Positions 15,001-22,429 of a stretch of 22,429 nt of DNA are shown piece by piece. The stretch spans positions 1-22,429 of the forward strand of contig JBBSNI010000047.1 in assembly GCA_038232695.1 (NCBI GenBank), in the 5' to 3' direction. The position numbers were made by a program, and so were the translations under genes. The stretch comes from JAJNNC01 sp038232695 (GTDB lineage Bacteria; Bacteroidota; Bacteroidia; Cytophagales; Cyclobacteriaceae). The notes beneath the pieces were generated by a model. The model did not search any database. It was not told where the DNA came from and saw nothing but the letters and a program-made list of their open reading frames with translations. Position 1 is the stretch's first letter. Every line of letters begins with the position of its first letter.

Positions 15001-16113
15001 ATGCCTGTCTCGCAAGAACAAATTATCAAAGCCTTACAAACGGTAGAAGACCCCGACCTGAAACAGGACCTGGTAAGCCTGAATATGATCAAAGACTTGC
15101 AGGTAGAAGGAAACCGGGTACGCTTTACCGTAGAACTTACTACCCCTGCCTGCCCGCTCAAGGAAGTCATCCGCAACGCCTGCCTGGAAGCGATCCATAC
15201 GCAGGTCTCCCCGGACCTGGCCATAGACATTCATATGACCTCGCAGGTCACTACGACGCGGCGTGCTACGCCTATGCTGCCGGAAGTGAAGAATATCATT
15301 GCCATCGCCTCCGGCAAAGGCGGCGTCGGTAAGTCTACCGTAGCGGCTAACCTGGCCGTATCACTGGCAAAAATGGGTGCTAAAACAGGGTTGATAGATG
15401 CCGATATTTTCGGTCCCTCTATTCCCACCATGTTCAACTGCGAACATGAGCAGCCCGGCGTGAGAACCGTAAACGGGAAAAATATGATACAGCCCCTGGT
15501 GCAGTACGGCGTCAGGCTGATCTCTATGGGCTTTCTGATGTCGGACGACGAGGCGGTGGTGTGGCGCGGGCCCATGGCCAGCAAAGCGCTGCAACAGTTT
15601 CTGGGCGATACCGAATGGGGCGCACTGGATTACCTGATCATAGACCTGCCGCCCGGTACGAGCGACATCCACCTCACGCTGGTGCAGTCTGTGCCGGTGA
15701 CGGGCGCGGTGATCGTCACTACGCCGCAGAAAGTTGCGCTGGCTGATGCTCGCAAGGCGCTGGCCATGTTCCGGCAAAAACAGATCAACGTACCTATCCT
15801 GGGCATGGTAGAAAATATGGCGTATTTTACCCCTGCCGAACTTCCCGACAACAAATACTATATCTTTGGGCAGGGCGGCGGCAAAGCATTGGCAAGCCAG
15901 GTGGACGTACCCTTTCTAGGAGAAATCCCGTTGGTACAAAGCATCCGCGAAAGCGGCGACCAGGGCTATCCGGCAGCACTGAAAACCGGCAGCCAGGGGG
16001 AACCTTCTGCCGAACAAATAGCTTTTGAAACAGTAGCCCACGAACTGGCCAGACAAATCGCCATCAGAAACGCTGCTGTGGCTCAAACTAAAACCGTATC
16101 AATGAAAGTTTGA
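15001..16113 (+). CDS. mrp: Mrp/ApbC-family iron-sulfur cluster carrier ATPase
   Basis: Mrp proteins bind ATP and deliver Fe-S clusters to apoproteins in the cytoplasm. The 370-residue protein has an N-terminal MIP18/DUF59 domain (residues about 1-90, with PDLKQDLVSLNMI and CPLKE), then a deviant Walker A P-loop GKGGVGKS (105-112), DADIFGPSIP, and a Walker B-like YLIIDLPPGTSD. The CxxC that bridges clusters in many Mrp/NBP35 proteins is absent: the region after VENMAYF reads TPAELPDNKYYIFG. I recall this as usual for Bacteroidota homologs. The start is ATG 15001; an in-frame TTG at 14986 would add five residues. A NifU-domain gene follows 4 bases after the stop, supporting an Fe-S role. Confidence 0.92.
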   Translation: MPVSQEQIIKALQTVEDPDLKQDLVSLNMIKDLQVEGNRVRFTVELTTPACPLKEVIRNACLEAIHTQVSPDLAIDIHMTSQVTTTRRATPMLPEVKNIIAIASGKGGVGKSTVAANLAVSLAKMGAKTGLIDADIFGPSIPTMFNCEHEQPGVRTVNGKNMIQPLVQYGVRLISMGFLMSDDEAVVWRGPMASKALQQFLGDTEWGALDYLIIDLPPGTSDIHLTLVQSVPVTGAVIVTTPQKVALADARKALAMFRQKQINVPILGMVENMAYFTPAELPDNKYYIFGQGGGKALASQVDVPFLGEIPLVQSIRESGDQGYPAALKTGSQGEPSAEQIAFETVAHELARQIAIRNAAVAQTKTVSMKV

Positions 16114-16117
16114 CATC

Positions 16118-16411
16118 ATGGAAACCACGCGAGAAGATATTATGGCAAGAGTAGAACAGGCGCTGGATGAGATCCGCCCTTATCTGCGCACCGATGGGGG
16201 CAACGTAAAAGTGATTGACGTAGACGATCAAAAGGTCGTTACCCTGGAACTGCTAGGTGCCTGCGGCAACTGCCCCATGTCGCTGATGACGATGAAGGCA
16301 GGCATAGAAGAAACCATTAAGCGGCAGGTGCCGGAAGTCACCCACGTGAAAGCCGTCAACCTGACCGATCTTAACGACCCGCAAGCCCGGATGCCGCACA
16401 CCGTAGGCTGA
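16118..16411 (+). CDS. NifU C-terminal domain iron-sulfur scaffold protein
   Basis: A 97-residue protein consisting almost only of the NifU-like C-terminal domain. It shows RPYLRTDGGNVKVIDV at the start and the cluster-binding GACGNCPMS with C49 and C52. Proteins of this type (Nfu) assemble or carry a 4Fe-4S cluster between subunits. It begins 4 bases after mrp, so the two are almost surely co-translated. As this Mrp lacks the CxxC pair, the small protein may hold the cluster, an inference from context. A 114-base gap follows with no clear terminator. Confidence 0.93.
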   Translation: METTREDIMARVEQALDEIRPYLRTDGGNVKVIDVDDQKVVTLELLGACGNCPMSLMTMKAGIEETIKRQVPEVTHVKAVNLTDLNDPQARMPHTVG

Positions 16412-16525
16412 TTTAAACCCTGTTTTGTCTGCTTGCTTACACAACAATCTGCCTTTCCTGACGATATAATTTCAAACAGATGAGCATTTCACCCTGATGC
16501 TGACCAGGTACGTATAAAGGACGAT

Positions 16526-19500
16526 ATGGCATATCCATTCAGATATATTTTCTTTTTGTTCATTTTCCTGGTCTTGGCAGGTTTCTATCAGCCCGTAAAA
16601 GCACAGACAGAGCAATGCGGCACGGTTCCTTTTAACCAAAAGCTGGGCAAAGACGGAGCTAATAAACAGGTTTTCGAGCGGTGGATGAACCGTAAGCTGA
16701 AAGAAAGAGTCTCTTTTTCACAAAGAACAGCCGCCGAAGAAGTCTATATCATTCCAATAGTTGTCCATGTGATTCACAATGGGGAAGCCGAGGGCGTAGG
16801 CAGTAACATTCCTTACGAGCAGGTGCTGGATCAGATACGCATCCTCAACGAAGACTACCGTCGGCAGAACGCCGATACGGTTAACACCCCTGAAATCTTC
16901 GAGCCGGTAGCAGCCGATACCCGGATAGAATTTGTATTAGCCCAACAAGACCCCGATGGATTTGCTACCAACGGCGTGGTGCGGGTACCTGCCAACCGCT
17001 CCTCTTTCGGACTCAACGATGCCTCGGCGCTCAGCGACCTGAGCTATTGGCCCGCCGACCAGTACCTGAACATCTGGGTAGCGCCCCTCTCGCCGGGACT
17101 GCTTGGTTTTGCCAGCTTCCCGGTCTCTGACCTGGCAGGGCTGGAAGACTCCCGTGACAATCCTTTTACCGACGGTGTGGTGATCGGTTACCGCTTTTTT
17201 GGCAGTATAGGCAATGCCTCCTCCCAGAGCTATGGACGGACGACCAGCCATGAGGTAGGCCACTTCCTGGGGCTTAGGCATATCTGGGGCGACGGCAGCT
17301 GCAATGTAGACGACTATGTAGAAGATACACCCTTGCAGGAAGATGAGACGACAGGTTGCCCGACAGAAAAGTCCAGTTGTGGCAACATCAATATGTTTCA
17401 GAACTACATGGACTATACCGACGACGTGTGCATGAACCTGTTTACCCAGGATCAGAAAGCGCGGATGCGCATCGTGCTGGAAAACAGCAAACGCAGAACC
17501 TCCCTGCTTACTTCGCTCGCCAAAGAACCGCCCGTACTGGTAGACAATGACGCGGGCATCGGGCGGATCATCTCTCCCGCTATCAGCGAATGCGATGGAG
17601 ACATTGTGCCTGTAATCAGCGTGTTTAATGCAGGGAATGAGCCTTTGCGCTCCTTCAGTGTGCGCCTTTTTTTACAGGGTAATCTTATAGAAGAAAGACA
17701 GGCAACAACTGACCTGGCTAGCGGCGAAAGTACCGACTTTTCTTTTTCAGCATTGAACGTAAGCCAGAACAGCACGGCTCCCGCTTTGTACGATCTGCTT
17801 TTTGAGATCACGGCTGCCAACGACTCAGCAGACCAGAATGCGAACAACGACCAGCGGGCTATTTCTTTTGTGATTCCCCAACAGGATACCTTGCCTGCTT
17901 TCGAGAATTTTCAGAACGTAGCCGACAGCCGCTTTTTAGCGCAGTCTATCCTCCGCAATCCCGACAATGCCAAAACCTGGACGGTAACAGACGCTCCCGG
18001 TTTTGGGGAAAACAACCAGGCTTTTTACCTCAACTTTTATGAATACGCCAATGCTTTTGGGGAAAAAGACGCCTTGTATACGCCCACGTATGACTTTAGC
18101 AACCTGGAGTCTGCCACGCTATCGTTCAGGATAGCCTACGCCCCTTTCCGGGATGAGGATACGAATGAGATTAGCCAGGACGGCTTTCAGGTCGGTGTAT
18201 CTTTGGATTGCGGCGCTACCCTGGACACGCTGATCTTTGACCAGGCAGGCGAAGATTTAGCTACCCATGAGATTACCAACAACCCCTTTGTGCCGGAAAG
18301 CCGTGCCGACTGGCGCAGGGTAGAAATTCCTCTGGATGCTTTTACCGGATTTTCCGAAGTGCAACTGGCGTTTGTAGGCATCAACGACTACGGCAACAAC
18401 CTGTACTTAGATGACATCCGCATAGAAGGTAATGCGTTGCAAGAGATTGACCTGGCTATTCTAAGGGTAAATCCGCCTTCTTCTAAGATCGGCGACCCGC
18501 CCTCGGCGGTGAACCTGCCCCCGCTGCTGTCCTGCCAGACTGAACTGACGCCCCAGGTGGTGATCAAAAACCAGGGTAAAGTAGCCATTCAAAGCTTCGA
18601 GGTGAACTACCAGGTAGACGAGCAGACGCCTGTTAGTTTTGTGTACAACGCTTTTCCGCTTGCCCCCGGGGAGGAAATGAAAATCCCGCTGGAGCCGCAA
18701 AACCTGCCCGCAGGACTGCATACATTGACCATTGACCTGACCAACCCCAACCTGCAACCCGATGATGCGCCTAATAACAACCAAAAGACAGTGACTTTTT
18801 ACGTAGACAACAACCGCGATATACTGCCCCTGGTGGAAGATTTCAGTAAAAGCACTTTGGCTGATGTGCTGGCAGGAGAATTACCGGCTGCATCTGAAAG
18901 CTGGCTGGTGGTCAACCCTGACGGCGGCCTTACCTGGGAAGTAGCGCAGGCGGCGGGCAACGGAATGCCGTCCAACGGAGTGCCGTCCAACGGAATGCCG
19001 CCCAACGGCACTGGCAACCGGGCAGCCCTGATCCAACACGCTGTATATGAAGATATTGGCGCTACCGACCGGCTGGTAAGCCCTACGCTGGATTTCAGCA
19101 GTACCAACGCCGCCAGCATGATCTTTAAAGTATCCTACGCCCTTTTCAGCCAGAACTATGTGGATACCCTGCGGGTACTCGTCTCTGCCGATTGCGGGCA
19201 GACCTATACGACCGTCTACGAGCAGTCGGGCACCGACCTGGCAGTGACAGAAACAGACACGGTCTGGGTACCTGCCAACCCCGGCGACTGGAAAGAAGCG
19301 TTTGTAGACCTAAGTGACTTTGCCGGGCAAAGCGAGGTGCGGGTAGCTTTTGAGACGGTTAATGGATACGGCAACAACCTGTACTTAGACGACATAGAAT
19401 TCTTCGTTTCCAACAACCGCGACCGGGTAGAGATCGCTGAAAACACCTACCGCCTTTACCCTAATCCTACCTCGGACATATTGAACGTAGTTTTTAACCT

Positions 19501-19687
19501 TGAAAAAAGAGAAGAGGTAGCCATAGCGATGTACAACCTGCAAGGGCAACTGCTCTGGCAGCGCAATTTCCCGGCTACCCTGAACCAAACCTATGAATTT
19601 GATGTGAGCGCGCAGCCCGCAGGCGTTTACATCCTCAGAGCCAGCAGTCCTTCCCTCAATAGCAGTCAGCGTATCATTGTTTATTAA
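16526..19687 (+). CDS. Secreted M43-family (pappalysin-like) metalloprotease with T9SS sorting domain
   Basis: A 1053-residue exported zinc protease. A signal peptide occupies residues 1-27 (hydrophobic core FFLFIFLVLAG, ending VKA-QT). The catalytic domain carries HEVGHFLGLRH (ligands H242, H246, H252; base E243) and a Met-turn around M295 (NYMDYTDDVCM), with cysteines expected for M43. Downstream come CARDB-like beta domains (about 340-440 and 640-760) alternating with two copies of a jelly-roll-like domain ending YGNNLYLDDI (Y622 and Y948). Residues about 975-1053 (YRLYPNPTSD to RIIVY) are a type A type IX secretion sorting domain, so export across the outer membrane and surface attachment or release are expected. 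Substrate unknown. A Shine-Dalgarno AAAGGA (16516-16521) supports the start. It carries a 15-bp tandem repeat. Confidence 0.93.
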   Translation: MAYPFRYIFFLFIFLVLAGFYQPVKAQTEQCGTVPFNQKLGKDGANKQVFERWMNRKLKERVSFSQRTAAEEVYIIPIVVHVIHNGEAEGVGSNIPYEQVLDQIRILNEDYRRQNADTVNTPEIFEPVAADTRIEFVLAQQDPDGFATNGVVRVPANRSSFGLNDASALSDLSYWPADQYLNIWVAPLSPGLLGFASFPVSDLAGLEDSRDNPFTDGVVIGYRFFGSIGNASSQSYGRTTSHEVGHFLGLRHIWGDGSCNVDDYVEDTPLQEDETTGCPTEKSSCGNINMFQNYMDYTDDVCMNLFTQDQKARMRIVLENSKRRTSLLTSLAKEPPVLVDNDAGIGRIISPAISECDGDIVPVISVFNAGNEPLRSFSVRLFLQGNLIEERQATTDLASGESTDFSFSALNVSQNSTAPALYDLLFEITAANDSADQNANNDQRAISFVIPQQDTLPAFENFQNVADSRFLAQSILRNPDNAKTWTVTDAPGFGENNQAFYLNFYEYANAFGEKDALYTPTYDFSNLESATLSFRIAYAPFRDEDTNEISQDGFQVGVSLDCGATLDTLIFDQAGEDLATHEITNNPFVPESRADWRRVEIPLDAFTGFSEVQLAFVGINDYGNNLYLDDIRIEGNALQEIDLAILRVNPPSSKIGDPPSAVNLPPLLSCQTELTPQVVIKNQGKVAIQSFEVNYQVDEQTPVSFVYNAFPLAPGEEMKIPLEPQNLPAGLHTLTIDLTNPNLQPDDAPNNNQKTVTFYVDNNRDILPLVEDFSKSTLADVLAGELPAASESWLVVNPDGGLTWEVAQAAGNGMPSNGVPSNGMPPNGTGNRAALIQHAVYEDIGATDRLVSPTLDFSSTNAASMIFKVSYALFSQNYVDTLRVLVSADCGQTYTTVYEQSGTDLAVTETDTVWVPANPGDWKEAFVDLSDFAGQSEVRVAFETVNGYGNNLYLDDIEFFVSNNRDRVEIAENTYRLYPNPTSDILNVVFNLEKREEVAIAMYNLQGQLLWQRNFPATLNQTYEFDVSAQPAGVYILRASSPSLNSSQRIIVY
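18959..19003 (+). repeat. 15-bp tandem repeat inside the metalloprotease
   Basis: Three consecutive near-identical units, AACGGAATGCCGTCC, AACGGAGTGCCGTCC and AACGGAATGCCGCCC, followed by a partial AACGG. They encode NGMPS-NGVPS-NGMPP-NGT, a likely loop of the second jelly-roll-like domain. Unit gain or loss would keep the reading frame. Confidence 0.9.
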
Positions 19688-19737
19688 TACAATATATTTT
19701 CATAGGCTGTTTTTATAAATTTGCTAAAATGCTTAGA

Positions 19738-19766
19738 TTTGTTGGGCTAAAAATTAACTAATTTTG
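19738..19766 (+). promoter_or_regulatory. Candidate promoter of the carboxylase/hydratase operon
   Basis: TTTG (19738-19741), 17 bases, then TAATTTTG (19759-19766), matching the Bacteroidota TTTG/TAnnTTTG pattern in both boxes and near the expected spacing. It is about 205 bases before the next gene, so the palindromic element at 19814-19914 would lie in the transcribed leader. A second, weaker box (TACCTTG, 19967-19973) overlaps the TTG start. Confidence 0.45.
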
Positions 19767-19813
19767 AATACAACCGTATCAATGTGTTGGTATACTCTTC
19801 ATGAGAAAAAATG

Positions 19814-19914
19814 TTTTTACCACAAAGGGCACTAAGATAGTGACTTAAACCTTTGTGCCCTTTGCGGCCGCCGCTGCGGTGTATACCCTTTGTGACCTTC
19901 GTGGTTAATAAAAA
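19814..19914. repeat. Composite intergenic palindrome of the AAAGGGCAC type
   Basis: Outer arms ACCACAAAGGGCAC (19819-19832) and GTGACCTTCGTGGT (19892-19905) match at 12 of 14 positions, bounded by TTTTT and AAAAA. Inside, CAAAGGGCAC (19823-19832) also pairs perfectly with GTGCCCTTTG (19855-19864), so two alternative folds compete for the left arm. The middle is GC-rich (GCGGCCGCCGCTGCGG). It is a non-coding repeat of a kind I recall as dispersed in Bacteroidota genomes. Confidence 0.75.
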
Positions 19915-19970
19915 TCCCCATATAGAGTAGTATCAACAGTTAGTATTAGTAATATCCATACTTCTTTACC

Positions 19971-21578
19971 TTGTACCGTTTAGAAACAAAGATCAATACC
20001 CAGTCTGAAGACTTTAAGCAAAACAAAGCAGCTTACCTGTCTTTGCTGGAAGAATACAGAGGCATCCTCAGCGCGCAGACGCAGGGCGGCAGCGACAAAG
20101 CCATTGCCAAGCATAAAGAAAGAGGAAAGCTGCTGGCGCGTGAGCGCATCAACCTGCTGGTAGACCCTAACACGCCTTTTCTGGAGCTATCGCCCCTGGC
20201 CGCTTACGGCATGTACGACAACGAGTTCCCGTCGGCAGGCGTGGTCTCCGGCATCGGCATCATCCACGGGCGGCCCGCCATTATCTCCGCCAATGATGCT
20301 ACCGTCAAAGGCGGTACCTACATCAAAGAATCTATCAAAAAGCATCTGCGCGCCCAGCAGGTCGCCCTGGAAAACCACCTGCCCTGCGTCTACCTGGTAG
20401 ACTCCGGCGGCGTCTTCCTGCCCGACCAGGCACATGTCTTTCCCGACCGTTTTGACTTCGGACGTTTCTTTTACCAGCAGGCACGGCTCTCTGCCCAGGG
20501 TATCCCACAGATTGCCGTAGTGATGGGCTCCAGCACGGCAGGTGGCGCGTACGTTCCTGCCATGAGCGATGAGGTTATTATTGTCAAAAACCAGGGTACC
20601 ATATTTTTAGGCGGTCCGCCCCTGGTCAAAGCCGCCACCGGCGAGGAAGTGACGCCCGAAGAACTGGGCGGCGCTGAAGTGCATACAACTCTTTCCGGCG
20701 TAGCCGACCATCTGGCGGAAAACGACCGCCATGCCTTGCAGATCTGCCGGAATATCTTTGAGTCTATGCCCGTGCCACCCAAGCAAATACTGGACGTACA
20801 ACCTACCGAAGAGCCTTATTACGATCCGCAAGAGCTTTATGGCATTGCACCGCTCAACTTAAAAAAGCCGGTAGACTCCCGCGAGATCATCATGCGGATG
20901 GTCGACGGCAGCCGGTTTCACGAGTTCAAAGCCCGCTATGCTACGACGCTGGTCACGGGCTTTGCCCGTATCTATGGGTATCCGGTCGGTATTATTGCCA
21001 ACAACGGCATTTTCTTTTCGGATACTTCGCTCAAAGGAGCGCATTTTGTGGAGCTTTGCTGCGCCCGCAAGATACCTATCCTGTTTTTGCAGAACATCAC
21101 TGGCTTTATGGTGGGCAAAGCCTACGAAAGGGGCGGCATCGCCCGCGACGGTGCCAAGATGGTTCATGCCGTGGCCAACGCCAACGTGCCTAAGTTTACG
21201 GTCGTCTTTGGCGGCTCTTTCGGAGCAGGCAACTACGCGATGGCCGGCAGGGCGTACGACCCGCGCCTGCTGCTGATGTGGCCCAACGCCCGCATCTCCG
21301 TGATGGGCGGCGAACAGGCCGCTAATGTGCTGATCACCGTCAAAGAAGAACAACTCAAAGCCCGGGGCAAGGCAATGCCGGAGGAAGAAGCCAGGCAGCT
21401 TAAACAGGAGATCATGGAAAAATACGAAAAGGAAGGCTCGCCCTACTACAGCACCGCCCGCCTCTGGGACGATGGCATTATTGACCCGGTAGATACCCGT
21501 AAGATACTGGCGATGGGCATTGCCGCTTCTTTGAATAAACCTTATGAGGATACCAAGTATGGCATTTTCAGGATGTAA
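19971..21578 (+). CDS. liuB: Acyl-CoA carboxylase carboxyltransferase subunit, probable methylcrotonyl-CoA carboxylase beta
   Basis: This 535-residue protein is the biotin-dependent carboxyltransferase that would convert 3-methylcrotonyl-CoA to 3-methylglutaconyl-CoA in leucine breakdown. Both halves of the carboxyltransferase fold are present. The stretches DSGGVFLPDQAHVFPDR, FGRFFYQQARLSAQGIPQ, GSSTAGGAYVPAMSDE and GTIFLGGPPLVKAATGE are typical of the methylcrotonyl type, more so than the propionyl or acetyl types. The C-terminal half has NITGFMVGKAYERGGIA and GGSFGAGNYAMAGRAY. The biotin-carrying alpha subunit is not in the window and may lie downstream. No ATG exists near the 5' end; a stop at 19950-19952 limits the frame, leaving TTG 19971 as the best start. 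The hydratase gene 47 bases later supports the pathway. Confidence 0.9.
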   Translation: MYRLETKINTQSEDFKQNKAAYLSLLEEYRGILSAQTQGGSDKAIAKHKERGKLLARERINLLVDPNTPFLELSPLAAYGMYDNEFPSAGVVSGIGIIHGRPAIISANDATVKGGTYIKESIKKHLRAQQVALENHLPCVYLVDSGGVFLPDQAHVFPDRFDFGRFFYQQARLSAQGIPQIAVVMGSSTAGGAYVPAMSDEVIIVKNQGTIFLGGPPLVKAATGEEVTPEELGGAEVHTTLSGVADHLAENDRHALQICRNIFESMPVPPKQILDVQPTEEPYYDPQELYGIAPLNLKKPVDSREIIMRMVDGSRFHEFKARYATTLVTGFARIYGYPVGIIANNGIFFSDTSLKGAHFVELCCARKIPILFLQNITGFMVGKAYERGGIARDGAKMVHAVANANVPKFTVVFGGSFGAGNYAMAGRAYDPRLLLMWPNARISVMGGEQAANVLITVKEEQLKARGKAMPEEEARQLKQEIMEKYEKEGSPYYSTARLWDDGIIDPVDTRKILAMGIAASLNKPYEDTKYGIFRM

Positions 21579-21625
21579 AGATAAATGAAGGATGTTGAGC
21601 AGAACCAACGATAACTACATTACCG

Positions 21626-22429
21626 ATGAGCAAATACGAAACCATTGAATTTGAGATACAAGACCGGATCGGTACACTCTGGCTCAACCGGCCGGACGTA
21701 CGGAATGCGTTTAACGCTGATATGATCACTGAGATCATAGAATGCCTGGAAACTGCCGAACATAACCCCGACATCCTGGCGTTGGTGATACGGGGCAGGG
21801 GAAAGGTTTTCTGCGCAGGCGCTGACATTCAGTGGATGAAGCGTTTTTCCAAACTTTCTTACCACGAAGACTACCAGCAAAACCTGCATCTGGCGCGTTG
21901 TTTTTATATGGTCTACACTTTTTCCAAGCCTACCATTGCGGTCGTGCATGGAGCCGCTTTCGGCGGAGCCAACGGGATTCTGTCAGCCTGCGATATGGCT
22001 TACTGTGCAGCAGATACTATCTTTTCTTTCAGCGAGGTAAAGATCGGTATCATTCCTGCAACCATCGCGCCTTACATCATCAAAAGGATAGGAGAGTTCA
22101 ACGCCCGCGAACTCATGCTCACTGGCAAGCGGTTCGACAGCCAGGAGGCTGCCCGCAAAGGGCTGGTCAATCAATTCTTTCAGACTGAGGCGTTGGAAGC
22201 TTTTATCAACAGCATCACTTCAGAGCTACATACCAGCGGACCGCAGGCCATGGCCAGTTGCAAGGAACTGATCTTTAACATTACCAAAAGCCAGAACTTC
22301 AACGAAACCATAGACTACACCGCCCGCATGATCGCCGACGCCCGCGCCTCCGAAGAAGGGCAGGAAGGCATGGCAGCGTTTCTGGAAACACGAAAACCCA
22401 CCTGGGTAGAAAACCAGGTCATGCAAAAC
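21626..22429 (+). CDS. liuC: Enoyl-CoA hydratase family protein, probable methylglutaconyl-CoA hydratase (3' end outside window)
   Basis: The frame from ATG 21626 is open for 268 codons to the last base of the window, so the stop lies beyond it, probably soon after, because the family is about 260-270 residues long. Crotonase-fold landmarks are LNRPDVRNAFN, the oxyanion-hole segments FCAGADI and GAAFGGANGI, and FSEVKIGIIPATIAPYI. With the carboxylase beta gene upstream, hydration of 3-methylglutaconyl-CoA to HMG-CoA is the likely reaction. On sequence alone another short-chain enoyl-CoA hydratase cannot be excluded. The start gives MSKYETIEFEIQDRIGTLWLNRP, a normal N-terminus. Confidence 0.88.
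   Translation, partial: MSKYETIEFEIQDRIGTLWLNRPDVRNAFNADMITEIIECLETAEHNPDILALVIRGRGKVFCAGADIQWMKRFSKLSYHEDYQQNLHLARCFYMVYTFSKPTIAVVHGAAFGGANGILSACDMAYCAADTIFSFSEVKIGIIPATIAPYIIKRIGEFNARELMLTGKRFDSQEAARKGLVNQFFQTEALEAFINSITSELHTSGPQAMASCKELIFNITKSQNFNETIDYTARMIADARASEEGQEGMAAFLETRKPTWVENQVMQN

Noticed and set aside
16412..16525. Exact promoter for the metalloprotease
   Set aside because: TATAATTTC near 16475 only partly fits TAnnTTTG and has no convincing -33 element; only the Shine-Dalgarno at 16516-16521 is clear.
20859..21608. 249-codon minus-strand frame inside the carboxylase gene
   Set aside because: Shadow of a well-supported carboxyltransferase; the translation shows no recognisable motif.

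Overview
The window looks like chromosomal DNA of a Bacteroidota bacterium, most likely of the Cytophagales. The reasons are the fused LpxC/FabZ gene inside an lpx operon, a MetH that lacks its homocysteine domain, a MutS2 with a DEFGTGTEP Walker B, a secreted protease with a type IX secretion sorting domain, TAnnTTTG-type promoter boxes, few Shine-Dalgarno sequences, and an HU-like/IG-fold DNA-binding protein typical of the phylum. I see no phage, transposase, CRISPR array, rRNA or tRNA.

Layout. Bases 1-4594 (+) are a tight operon: the end of an HD-domain protein, lpxD, lpxC/fabZ, lpxA and an ABC-type ATPase. It covers the early steps of lipid A synthesis plus the FabZ dehydratase that draws on the same hydroxyacyl-ACP pool. 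A small lipoprotein (4719-5207, +) follows and converges on mutS2 (5259-7652, -); the two share a bidirectional terminator. metH (7832-10582, +) is divergent from mutS2 and converges on a small STAS-like protein (10676-11125, -). A NarL-type response regulator (11428-12081, -) lies back to back with a cytoplasmic histidine kinase (12318-13280, +). An HU-HIG-type DNA-binding protein (13667-14350, +) follows, flanked on both sides by copies of one palindromic repeat. After 650 bases without a convincing gene come mrp/apbC and a NifU C-terminal domain protein (15001-16411, +), an iron-sulfur assembly pair. Next is a 1053-residue secreted M43 metalloprotease (16526-19687, +). After a large palindromic intergenic element, the window ends in a leucine-degradation pair: a methylcrotonyl-CoA carboxylase beta subunit (19971-21578) and a methylglutaconyl-CoA hydratase that runs off the right end.

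Most of this is housekeeping DNA. I found no clear undescribed multi-gene system. The parts most worth a second look are non-coding: three unrelated palindromic repeat families (CAGGTCTGTG/CACAGACCTG, three copies; an AAAGGGCAC composite palindrome; a TTGAGTGTTGA/TCAGCACTTAA hairpin), and the placement of the first family around an HU-like DNA-binding gene. Smaller oddities inside genes are a Gln in place of the H-loop His in the ABC ATPase, an Mrp without its CxxC, a 15-bp tandem repeat in the protease, and several genes with no plausible ATG start.
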